From BRHc4a sp049323915 (lineage in GTDB: Bacteria; Bacillota; Desulfotomaculia; Desulfotomaculales; Desulfocucumaceae): DNA of 8,967 bases. Shown here one piece after another: positions 1 through 5,758 of the stretch; within the stretch, counting starts at the first letter, position 1; each line of letters opens with the position of its first letter. Location: assembly GCA_049323915.1 (NCBI GenBank), contig JBMOPC010000066.1, forward strand, positions 1 through 8,967, in the 5' to 3' direction. The notes under the pieces are model-generated. The model worked only from the letters and a program-made list of their open reading frames with translations. It made no database searches and was not told where the DNA came from. Both the position numbers and the translations under genes were made by a program.

Positions 1-60
1 ATATACAGGACCGGTATTCCGGAGGAAATGCTGAGAGCAGTAGGGGGTGATGCCGGTTGA
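1..60 (+). CDS. C-terminal end of an unidentified upstream protein (partial)
   Basis: Frame 1 is open from the window edge to a TGA at 58-60 and encodes only the last 19 residues of a protein, ending in RAVGGDAG. Its stop overlaps the TTG start of the next gene as TTGA, which is typical of genes in one operon. An ATG at 28 preceded by GGAGG lies inside this frame but would leave only 10 codons, so a longer gene entering from upstream is more likely. The tail is too short to identify. By position it could be another Tad-locus gene, such as a TadZ-like protein, but nothing in the residues shows this. Confidence 0.5.
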   Translation: MYRTGIPEEMLRAVGGDAG

Positions 61-896
61 TACTTTTTTTGGCGATGGCTGGAGGGGTATCACTGTTCCT
101 TCTCGGTGTAACCGCGGGGAAATATTATGCAGTGATTCATCTGGCGTGGCTTATCTACACGGCCGGGCTGCTGGTTATGTTTTTCCTGTGGCTGAAGCAC
201 CTGAACGTCCGGGTGGAAAACCTGCTCCTGGAGACCCCGGACCCGGCGCTGGCTCAAAAGACGTTTCCCGTTAAAGCCCCCGGACTGTCCAGGGTTGACA
301 GAAATCTTGCCAGACTGTACCGGAGGCTTCAACTTGTAGAGTTCACTATTTTAAACCAGAAGGCCCGTCAGGCAGGTGAGAATTTCAACCTCATGCTGTC
401 CAGCACCACCGACCCCCTGACCGGTGTGCCGAACCGCAGAGAGCTTGACCGGCAGCTGGATAGGGTTGTGGGCAGGATGGTCCCGCTGTCGGTAATCATG
501 GCCGACATAGACTATTTCAAGAGGGTTAACGACACCTACGGCCACGATACCGGCGATCTGGTGCTGCGACAGTTCGCCTCCATCGTCAGGGGCACGGTGC
601 GCCCGGCGGACTTTTTCGGGCGCTACGGGGGTGAGGAGTTCATGGTCCTGTGCGGCGCCGGCCTGGAGGAGGCCGCTGAAATCGCCGAGCGGGCCCGCCG
701 GGCGGTATCAGTGGCACAGGTAAAGGTGCCCGGCGGCCGGAGTATTTCCATCACCGCGAGCTTCGGTGTGGCGGAGTATATCCCCGGGGAAGATGCAGCA
801 GCGTTGATTAAAAGGGCTGACAGCGCCCTTTATGCTGCCAAGCAGAAAAGCAGAAACAGGGTGGAAAGGGGGTTTGAAGAGTTATGCGCGGGATAA
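57..896 (+). CDS. Membrane-anchored diguanylate cyclase (GGDEF domain) at the head of the Tad operon
   Basis: The 279-residue protein should make cyclic di-GMP from two GTP at the inner face of the membrane. Two hydrophobic segments (about residues 2-20 and 26-47) are joined by a very short loop, so there is almost no extracellular sensor. A helical linker (about 80-115) leads into a GGDEF domain. The domain has DPLTGVPNRR at 119-128, the metal-binding region VIMADIDYFKRVND, the active-site motif GGEEF at 191-195, and an RPAD inhibitory I-site at 182-185 exactly five residues before it. Catalysis and product inhibition both look intact. I chose the TTG at 57 because an in-frame TGA lies at 48-50 and AGGGGGTGA (42-50) gives a well-placed ribosome binding site; ATG 75 is the alternative but would cut into the first membrane segment. 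The gene overlaps cpaB by 13 nt, so it is probably co-expressed with the pilus. Confidence 0.9.
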   Translation: MILFLAMAGGVSLFLLGVTAGKYYAVIHLAWLIYTAGLLVMFFLWLKHLNVRVENLLLETPDPALAQKTFPVKAPGLSRVDRNLARLYRRLQLVEFTILNQKARQAGENFNLMLSSTTDPLTGVPNRRELDRQLDRVVGRMVPLSVIMADIDYFKRVNDTYGHDTGDLVLRQFASIVRGTVRPADFFGRYGGEEFMVLCGAGLEEAAEIAERARRAVSVAQVKVPGGRSISITASFGVAEYIPGEDAAALIKRADSALYAAKQKSRNRVERGFEELCAG

Positions 897-1648
897 AGCT
901 GCCGGTAAGGGACATGAGCCTGTGGGTGGCGGTTTTGTTGAGCCTCGCCGCCGGCCTTTCGGTAATGATTGCCTTTTACCAGCTGTACATGCCGGTAAAG
1001 GTGCTTGCGCCCAGGGAAGACATCAAAGCCGGCTCGGTGATAGGGCAGAACGATATAGGCTATATAACTGTTACCCGCAGGGACCGTCACTCAATGGCCC
1101 TGTCCGATCCCGGGCAGGTGGTCGGGAAGTACGCCGGGGAAAAACTGTACACCGGGGAGCCCATACTCTCTAAAAAGCTTTCTTCCGATCAGAAAGAGAT
1201 AATGGGCATATCAGGCAGCCTGGCACCGGACGAGACTTACATATCCCTCAAGCCCAACGAGGCCCGGTGGCCAAACGGACTGAAGGCCGGGGACAGCGTT
1301 ACGGTGGTGGGAGCTATCGAAGGCGGGAAGCCCCAGGTAATCGGCGAGGGAATCAGGGTTTTAAGCGTCACCGGCCCGAGGGTGGCAGCGGGCCAGATTG
1401 ACCAGCTGAAGAATGTTGTGACCGGGAGCGAGAGCAGTATAACCCTGGCCATGAAGTGGTCACAGGTGGGCCCGCTTTTTTACGGCAAGACCCTGGCCAG
1501 GGAAATCTGGATCATGCCGGAGCACCCGGCCAGAGAGCCTGGAGGAAAGATCTATGAACAGTCGGATCTCGAACGAATCAGAAAGGAAGCTGTTAGTCAA
1601 AACGGTTCAGGAAGGAGTGATCCAAAAGCACAGAGACCTGTTCCTTGA
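884..1648 (+). CDS. cpaB: CpaB/RcpC-like Flp pilus assembly protein with SAF domain
   Basis: The 254-residue protein has one N-terminal membrane anchor (about residues 12-32) and a large extracytoplasmic part. A SAF domain starts at about 37: PVKVLAPREDIKAGSVIG is the typical opening, with a first segment that sets an initial value and a later GEPILSKKL. The C-terminal CpaB/RcpC region follows, with the usual lead-in (GSLAPDETYISLKPNEA) and GLKAGDSVTVVG in place of the common PGDRVDV. Family members help assemble Tad pili. In Gram-negatives they sit next to the secretin, but here a cell-wall role is more plausible. An AAGGGGG ribosome binding site lies about 11 nt before ATG 884, and the start overlaps the cyclase gene by 13 nt. 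The last 30 or so codons (from about residue 225) overlap cpaF in another frame and encode a hydrophilic, unstructured-looking tail. Confidence 0.85.
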   Translation: MRGIKLPVRDMSLWVAVLLSLAAGLSVMIAFYQLYMPVKVLAPREDIKAGSVIGQNDIGYITVTRRDRHSMALSDPGQVVGKYAGEKLYTGEPILSKKLSSDQKEIMGISGSLAPDETYISLKPNEARWPNGLKAGDSVTVVGAIEGGKPQVIGEGIRVLSVTGPRVAAGQIDQLKNVVTGSESSITLAMKWSQVGPLFYGKTLAREIWIMPEHPAREPGGKIYEQSDLERIRKEAVSQNGSGRSDPKAQRPVP

Positions 1649-2804
1649 TCCTGACAGTCAAAAATCCCTGGACCGGCAGGAGGAGGTGATCAGGCAGGAG
1701 GTAAGGTCCCTGCTGGGCCGGGAGGATCCGGAAACCGAAACTTATGCAATTGACCAGCTCATCGGCTACAAGGATTTAGGGCCCTTTTTCAGGGACCCGG
1801 AGGTTACCGACATACTGATTAACGGTCCGGATCAGGTTTACATTGAAAAGAATAACCGGCCCATCAGGACAGACATCAAATTCGGGAGCAGCGAGGAGGT
1901 GATGAAGGTCCTCCAGATGGTGGTGCAAAAGGCGAACAGGAAGATAGACTACAACAGCCCCCTGGTGGACGTCAGGCTCCCGGACGGGTCCAGGCTGAAC
2001 GCGGTCATAGTCCCCAACTGCCCGTTCCCGGCCATATCCATAAGAAAATTCGTCCGCAGGAGCTTTACCGGGGGAGAGCTGGTGGCCCAGGGGTTTTTAA
2101 GCGGGGAAATGCTGACTTTTTTCAGGTATGCCGTCAGGGCCGGGTGCAACATGGTCGTCTCGGGCGCCACCGGGTGCGGCAAGACCACATTCTTAAGGTT
2201 TCTCTGCTCGTTCATACCCGGGGATGAGAGGATAGTAACCATTGAGGACACCTTCGAGCTGAACCTTACCGGCCATGTCGTTCCCCTGCAGAGTTCAAGG
2301 CAGGTGGACATCGGCAGCCTGATGGTGAATGCTCTCCGCATGTATCCCCGGCGGATCATACTGGGGGAGTTCAGGGGACCAGAAACATTCGAACTGCTGC
2401 AGGCCATGGGTACCGGGCACATGGGGTCCATGACCACCGGCCATGCCAACAACGGAAGAAACGACCTGGTACAGAGGCTGATCCGGGCCATGATCAGATC
2501 CGGCATGTCCGACGGGGAATTAACCCGCCACATCGTCAGCGCCATCGACCTGACAGTGTTTATAAAAAAGTACAGGGACGGCGCCTGGTGTGTCAGCGAG
2601 GTCAACGAGGTCAGCGACAACCAGGGCAGGCCGGAATTTACCGAGATTTACAGGTTTAACCGGATCAGCAGACGGCACGAGGCCGTCAACAGCCTCAGCC
2701 CGGCTCTTCTGGAAAGGCTGCGGGACGAGTTGGGGGATGAGAAGCTGCCGGAAATAAGACCATTCTCCGGAATAAAAAGTCCCAGGGGCGTGGTGGGAGT
2801 ATGA
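1554..2804 (+). CDS. cpaF: CpaF/TadA-type pilus assembly ATPase
   Basis: The 416-residue cytoplasmic AAA-like secretion ATPase of the VirB11/CpaF family forms the hexameric motor of the Tad machine. It has a helical N-terminal region (about 1-60), then a VirB11-like N-terminal domain (DPEVTDILINGPDQVYIE; DVRLPDGSRLNAVI; ISIRKF). The motor domain has Walker A GATGCGKT at 204-211 with K210, an Asp-box-like VTIEDTFEL at 228-236, Walker B region RIILGEFRG at 267-275 with E272, and a His-box-like TTGHAN at 294-299 with H297. Length is normal for the family. ATG 1554 is supported by GGAGG at 1541-1545 with 8-nt spacing, even though it lies 95 nt inside cpaB; the first residues form a helix in keeping with the family. 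Walker A carries Cys where Ser is common, and the LETR-like strand reads LQSS. The stop overlaps tadB as ATGA. Confidence 0.95.
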   Translation: MNSRISNESERKLLVKTVQEGVIQKHRDLFLDPDSQKSLDRQEEVIRQEVRSLLGREDPETETYAIDQLIGYKDLGPFFRDPEVTDILINGPDQVYIEKNNRPIRTDIKFGSSEEVMKVLQMVVQKANRKIDYNSPLVDVRLPDGSRLNAVIVPNCPFPAISIRKFVRRSFTGGELVAQGFLSGEMLTFFRYAVRAGCNMVVSGATGCGKTTFLRFLCSFIPGDERIVTIEDTFELNLTGHVVPLQSSRQVDIGSLMVNALRMYPRRIILGEFRGPETFELLQAMGTGHMGSMTTGHANNGRNDLVQRLIRAMIRSGMSDGELTRHIVSAIDLTVFIKKYRDGAWCVSEVNEVSDNQGRPEFTEIYRFNRISRRHEAVNSLSPALLERLRDELGDEKLPEIRPFSGIKSPRGVVGV

Positions 2805-3739
2805 TAGGCGAAATCAAGTCCATGCTGAAAATACCCGAGGTGGTGGTCCCCGCCGGGCTGGTCACGGTTGCCATAATGTCGGTGTCCATTCACCGTAATA
2901 TCGACAGGTTCAGGAGGTCGGCCACAAGGCTTAAGGAGATCCTGGAGTATGAGGCCACACAGCCGAATTCGGTTTTCGACAGGTACAGGGTCTCCCGGGA
3001 CACGGCCTACAAGCTGGGGAGGCTGGGGGCGCCCTTAAATTACAATACCTTTCTGGCCGCCGGTGCGGCCATTTCCCTGATGCTGTCCCTGGTGAGCTTC
3101 AAGGCACTGTCAAACCCCTACCTGGGTGTGATATCCCCGGTCCTGTGGCTGATCTTTGCGCACCAGATGGTGGACAGGCTCTACCGGACCCGGGTCAGGG
3201 CCAGAATCGACGCCCAGGCACAGCTGGCGCTCCAGCTTTTGGCTGAGGTGTACAGCGTGTCGGACAACCTGCCCCAGGCCATCGAGAGAATTATCCCCTC
3301 CACTCCCCAGCCCCTGCGGGGGGAACTGGAAAAGCTGGTCCTAAAGTTCAGGACCAATCAGGACCTCAGCCAGTGCCTGGTGGATTTCGCGGGGAATATT
3401 GACAACAGGGACATGGAGACCTTCGTCCACGGGATTATACTGTCCGACCAGTTCGGCAGCGACGCCCACGAGGTGATCACCAAAAATGCCGAGGTGATCC
3501 GGGAAAGACTGGCATTGAGGGAGGAGTTGATTAACGAGATCAGGGGTAAAAAAGCAGTCACCGGGATTTTCATGGTCCTTTTGCCGGTGGTGTTCCTCTG
3601 GCTTCTTATCGGCAATGATGAAGCCCGGGAGATATTCACCGGCACGGTGAAGGGTCAGTGCCTGGTTACCTTCCTGGTGCTGGTGGAATACCTCTGCTGG
3701 TACCTGGACAGCAGGAGGGAGGTGACTGAAGAGCTGTGA
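2801..3739 (+). CDS. tadB: TadB-like inner-membrane platform protein (type II secretion F domain)
   Basis: The 312-residue integral membrane protein should form, with TadC, the platform on which CpaF acts. Predicted membrane segments are at about 12-30, 83-100, 106-121, 253-271 and 284-303. Between the third and fourth lies the cytoplasmic helical T2SSF domain (about 136-250). It begins with the alpha-helical DAQAQLALQLLAEVYSVSDN and includes the LSQCLVDFAGNIDNRDMETF stretch and ALREELINEIRGKKA, which are typical of TadB. The start overlaps the cpaF stop (ATGA, 2801-2804). The ribosome binding site is weak, with GGGAG only one base from the ATG, so translation is probably coupled to cpaF. Met 8 (ATG 2822) is a possible alternative start that would keep all the membrane segments. 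Confidence 0.9.
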   Translation: MIGEIKSMLKIPEVVVPAGLVTVAIMSVSIHRNIDRFRRSATRLKEILEYEATQPNSVFDRYRVSRDTAYKLGRLGAPLNYNTFLAAGAAISLMLSLVSFKALSNPYLGVISPVLWLIFAHQMVDRLYRTRVRARIDAQAQLALQLLAEVYSVSDNLPQAIERIIPSTPQPLRGELEKLVLKFRTNQDLSQCLVDFAGNIDNRDMETFVHGIILSDQFGSDAHEVITKNAEVIRERLALREELINEIRGKKAVTGIFMVLLPVVFLWLLIGNDEAREIFTGTVKGQCLVTFLVLVEYLCWYLDSRREVTEEL

Positions 3740-4533
3740 TTTCGCATGCGGGGCTGTCCGCGCTGCTGGTGGCCGGGGCGGTGTTTGCCTGGTGTGTGAG
3801 GAGGGTCAGGCTGCCGGAGCTCCTCGAAGCAGTTAAGAAACTGGGAAGTCTGGCTATCGACAGGGATGAAATGAAAGCCCTGGGCAAGCGCCTTGAGGCA
3901 CTGAAGATTCCGGTCACCCCGGAGCTGTTCTCGGCCGGGAGGATGGTAATTACAGTCCTCCCGGCCATTTCAGGCCTGTTTCTTATCTTTGACAGGCGGA
4001 TGGAAGGAGCCTTTTTACTGCTGGCCACCCCCATGGTCCGGAGGCTGCCGGACCTTTTTCTTAACTTCATGGAGAAAAAGAGGAAGGAGGAATTGCTGAG
4101 GGATTTCCCGCTGCTGATGGACCAGGTGAAGATTTACGCCAGGGCGGCCGGCTACTACCACGCCATCAAAATAGTGTCCAGGTCATTTAAGGGGGCGCTG
4201 GGCGGGGAGTTGGCCGTACTGTCGGCGGAGATGGAGCTGGTGGGGCTTATCGAGGCCGTCAACAACTTCGCAGCCAGGTGCGGGATACCGGAAATCAGGG
4301 ACTTTGCCAGGATAATGGCGGTGGCGGAAACAACCGGCGCGGATATCAGCAACATACTGGTCAATTACTCGACAATGGCCCGGCAAAGGCAGGTCTCCAG
4401 AATTAAACGGAAGATCAAGATCCAGCCGGTGCTGATGAGCATACTGCCGGGGGTGCTGCTGATCATCTTCATCCTCATGTTCATCATACCCATGGTTACC
4501 AGCATCATTCAGCAGATCAATACCATTAAATGA
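3736..4533 (+). CDS. tadC: TadC-like inner-membrane platform protein (type II secretion F domain)
   Basis: The 265-residue protein is the second platform subunit of the Tad machine and a distant relative of TadB. Membrane segments are predicted at about 4-20, 70-85, 91-108 and 231-256. The T2SSF region lies at about 122-225: LLRDFPLLMDQVKIYARAAG opens it, and GIPEIRDFARIMAVAETTGADISNIL is the most family-like stretch. The basic KRKIKIQPVLMSILPGVLLI that precedes the last membrane segment is typical of TadC. The GTG start at 3736 overlaps the tadB stop as GTGA and is backed by a very strong GGGAGGTGA (3717-3725) about 10 nt upstream. This gives it its own initiation signal, unlike tadB. The protein is shorter than many TadC proteins but has no obvious gap. 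Confidence 0.88.
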   Translation: MISHAGLSALLVAGAVFAWCVRRVRLPELLEAVKKLGSLAIDRDEMKALGKRLEALKIPVTPELFSAGRMVITVLPAISGLFLIFDRRMEGAFLLLATPMVRRLPDLFLNFMEKKRKEELLRDFPLLMDQVKIYARAAGYYHAIKIVSRSFKGALGGELAVLSAEMELVGLIEAVNNFAARCGIPEIRDFARIMAVAETTGADISNILVNYSTMARQRQVSRIKRKIKIQPVLMSILPGVLLIIFILMFIIPMVTSIIQQINTIK

Positions 4534-4548
4534 AGGAGGGGCAAACAG

Positions 4549-4755
4549 ATGTTCCAAAAGGCGAAGAGGATTCTGGCGGGTATTCACGGGAACCAGAGCG
4601 GGAGCTACATGGTGGAAATGGCCCTGGTGCTCATAGGGGTGGCACTGACGGTGTACGGGGCGGCCAGCGGGCTTTCAAACAACGCCATAGTGCCCAAGTA
4701 CAACTCCATCTCCCAGGAGATCCAGACCGTCACGGTTCCCGATCTCACACCTTGA
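4549..4755 (+). CDS. Flp-type pilin precursor 1
   Basis: The 68-residue small prepilin is a likely structural subunit of the pilus fibre. The basic leader (18 residues) ends in NQSG, and the predicted cut after Gly18 gives a mature protein that starts SYMVE. That places Glu at +5, the class IVb prepilin rule. The hydrophobic helix VEMALVLIGVALTVYGAA follows, then a polar tail of about 30 residues ending in VPDLTP. Flp pilins usually have Tyr after the +5 Glu, but here it is Met. AAGGAGGG (4533-4540) lies 8 nt before the ATG. The gene begins 15 nt after tadC and its stop directly abuts the reading frame of the second pilin. Confidence 0.85.
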   Translation: MFQKAKRILAGIHGNQSGSYMVEMALVLIGVALTVYGAASGLSNNAIVPKYNSISQEIQTVTVPDLTP

Positions 4756-4773
4756 GTGGTGGGGGTGTTCGTA

Positions 4774-4950
4774 GTGCGGAAATTTATTCGGAAGCTGCAC
4801 TATGACCAGGGAGGAAGCGTGTACATCGAAATGGCCCTGCTGATTATCGGGGTGGCCATGGCGGTGGCGCCCTACATGTTGTCCCTGGGATCCACCCTGG
4901 GCGACAAGGTCCAGGATATAAAGACAGAGGTTGAACAGGTGGGAGTATAA
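4774..4950 (+). CDS. Flp-type pilin precursor 2
   Basis: The 58-residue second small prepilin has leader MRKFIRKLHYDQGG, predicted cleavage after Gly14, and a mature part starting SVYIE with Glu at +5. A hydrophobic helix (IEMALLIIGVAMAVAPYML) and an amphipathic charged tail (GDKVQDIKTEVEQVGV) follow. It is clearly related to pilin 1 around the cut site and in the EMAL/IGVA core, but the tails differ. In-frame GTG codons at 4756, 4759, 4765 and 4774 could each start the gene. I favour 4774 because GGGGGTG (4761-4767) then sits 6 nt upstream and the leader has a normal basic opening. Starting at 4756 would add six residues, mostly hydrophobic. It is 23 nt from the pilin 1 stop codon, with TadE starting directly after its TAA. 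Confidence 0.8.
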   Translation: MRKFIRKLHYDQGGSVYIEMALLIIGVAMAVAPYMLSLGSTLGDKVQDIKTEVEQVGV

Positions 4951-5436
4951 ATGCTGAACGGATTTCACCGGAATAGAAGGGGGCAGGCCTTTGTCGAGTC
5001 GCTGTTCGTCATCCCCCTTCTATTCATGCTTTTTATCTTTATCGTGGAAATGGGCTTTCTGATGTACAACTGGTCCGTGCTGAATTTCTACACCTGCAGC
5101 ACGGCGGCGGTGGCCGCCACAAAGGGCCAGTTCACCGACGAGATCAGGCTCAGGCTGGCCCGGAATATCGATGACTGGACGGTCAACAGCCAGGGGTATA
5201 TCTATGACGTCACGGGGGCCGATCCGCCGGCCACACCAGCCGATGGTACCGTGTACATTTACGGCACCGACAGGAACACCCCGGTACAGAGGGGCTCCTA
5301 TATCCAGGTGAACGTCAATTATCCCTGGCGTTTCAAGTTCTTCCTGGTGGACGGCGCGGCCAGGTTTATCGTCAGCGAGGAGAGCCTGAGGCTTAAAGTG
5401 AATGCATCGGTTCCCAGTGAGATTTTTTTGGAATGA
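4951..5436 (+). CDS. tadE: TadE-like pseudopilin
   Basis: The 161-residue protein belongs to the TadE-like family of minor pilins that aid Flp pilus assembly. A short basic leader (MLNGFHRNRRG) is followed by QAFVESLFVIPLLFMLFIFI. Cleavage after Gly11 would put Glu at +5, as in the two pilins upstream, so the same prepilin peptidase could process all three. The single membrane helix spans about residues 15-38. The rest looks beta-rich and would lie outside the membrane, including a Thr/Pro/Gly loop (TGADPPATPADGT) and a final strand with RLKVNASVPSEIFLE. The ATG follows directly after the pilin 2 TAA, and AGGTGGGAG (4938-4946) is the ribosome binding site. TadF and TadG, often encoded next, are not present. 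Confidence 0.85.
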   Translation: MLNGFHRNRRGQAFVESLFVIPLLFMLFIFIVEMGFLMYNWSVLNFYTCSTAAVAATKGQFTDEIRLRLARNIDDWTVNSQGYIYDVTGADPPATPADGTVYIYGTDRNTPVQRGSYIQVNVNYPWRFKFFLVDGAARFIVSEESLRLKVNASVPSEIFLE

Positions 5437-5580
5437 AGGGGTGGCCTGGAAAAGGAAGGATAGGGAAAGGGACTGCTTTGAAGAAACTATTGAAGGTTTT
5501 TTATGCAATCTCACTGGTTCTTTTAGATGCTGGTTCCTGCAACCGGGGAATCGTAAAATGATGGCTTTTTGTAACCGGAT
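5433..5580 (+). pseudogene. Possible decayed start of a Ger(x)C-type spore germination lipoprotein gene, or a 27-42 residue leader-like ORF
   Basis: An open frame runs from ATG 5433 (ATGA overlap with the tadE stop) to TGA 5559-5561. A more likely start is TTG 5478, which has AAAGGGA (5466-5472) five bases upstream and opens MKKLLKVFYAISLVLLDAG, a classic lipoprotein signal peptide. Ger(x)C proteins typically continue GCWNRREI. Here the residues are GSCNRGIVK, and beyond the stop the bases TGGCTTTTTGTAACCGG would read LAFVTG if one T were removed. That again fits the Ger(x)C start. What I see is a signal-peptide-like frame broken by a stop and a likely indel; the family name is inferred from about 25 residues. 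It could instead be a real short secreted peptide. Confidence 0.35.
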
Positions 5581-5755
5581 ATTATTTCCTTGCCTGACCG
5601 CATCAAAAGTTGAGTTATTAATTTTGGCACTTTTAGTTTGTACAGAAGTTCAGAGTAACGGTAAATCATTATCAGTTTTGTAATAAATATACTGGCATAG
5701 TTACATCAAACCGGTTAAATAATAACAAAAAATACCCCGGGTAGGAGGTTTTTTT
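5437..5755 (+). other. 319-base gap between the Tad operon and the DUF3231 genes
   Basis: No intact gene of normal size fits here. The first third still looks coding-like and holds the leader-like remnant listed separately. From about 5565 the sequence turns AT-rich. I see no hairpin with a T-run that would clearly end the Tad transcript. Small symmetric elements are AACCGGTT at 5709-5716 and TACCCCGGGTA at 5733-5743, the second directly against the ribosome binding site. A TATACT at 5688-5693 could be a -10 box, but no good -35 lies 16-18 nt upstream, so I do not call a promoter. A promoter for the DUF3231 genes is nevertheless expected in this stretch. Confidence 0.5.
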
Positions 5756-5758
5756 TTG
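5744..5758 (+). promoter_or_regulatory. Strong ribosome binding site with T9 spacer before a TTG start
   Basis: GGAGG at 5744-5748 is followed by nine T's (5749-5757), the last two of which are part of the TTG start codon at 5756-5758. The spacing of 7 nt is ideal. This start is confirmed because the N-terminus then aligns with that of the paralogue (KKLLPF ... KPLHAGEIY). Because the spacer is a homopolymer, slippage during replication or transcription would change the distance from binding site to start. Confidence 0.75.

Noticed and set aside
1949..2620. Long open frame on the minus strand (223 codons)
   Set aside because: It lies wholly inside cpaF, which has clear ATPase motifs. The translated product has no recognisable domain, and GC-rich coding sequence commonly leaves such antisense frames.
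4530..4805. Plus-strand frame of 91 codons over the pilin genes
   Set aside because: It is an out-of-frame shadow of pilin 1 and pilin 2, both of which have good ribosome binding sites and prepilin motifs.
5441..5683. Frame of about 80 codons from GTG 5441 to TAA 5683, running through the gap after tadE
   Set aside because: The AAGGGG before it sits with almost no spacing, the product is Cys-rich with no domain or signal, and the competing frame from TTG 5478 has a better start and a clear leader. It is most likely chance.
5610..5693. Promoter-like hexamers TTGAGT (5610), TTGGCA (5624) and TATACT (5688)
   Set aside because: None pair at 16-18 nt spacing with a good partner, and I could not fit a sporulation sigma-factor consensus convincingly. 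They are noted only in the gap description.
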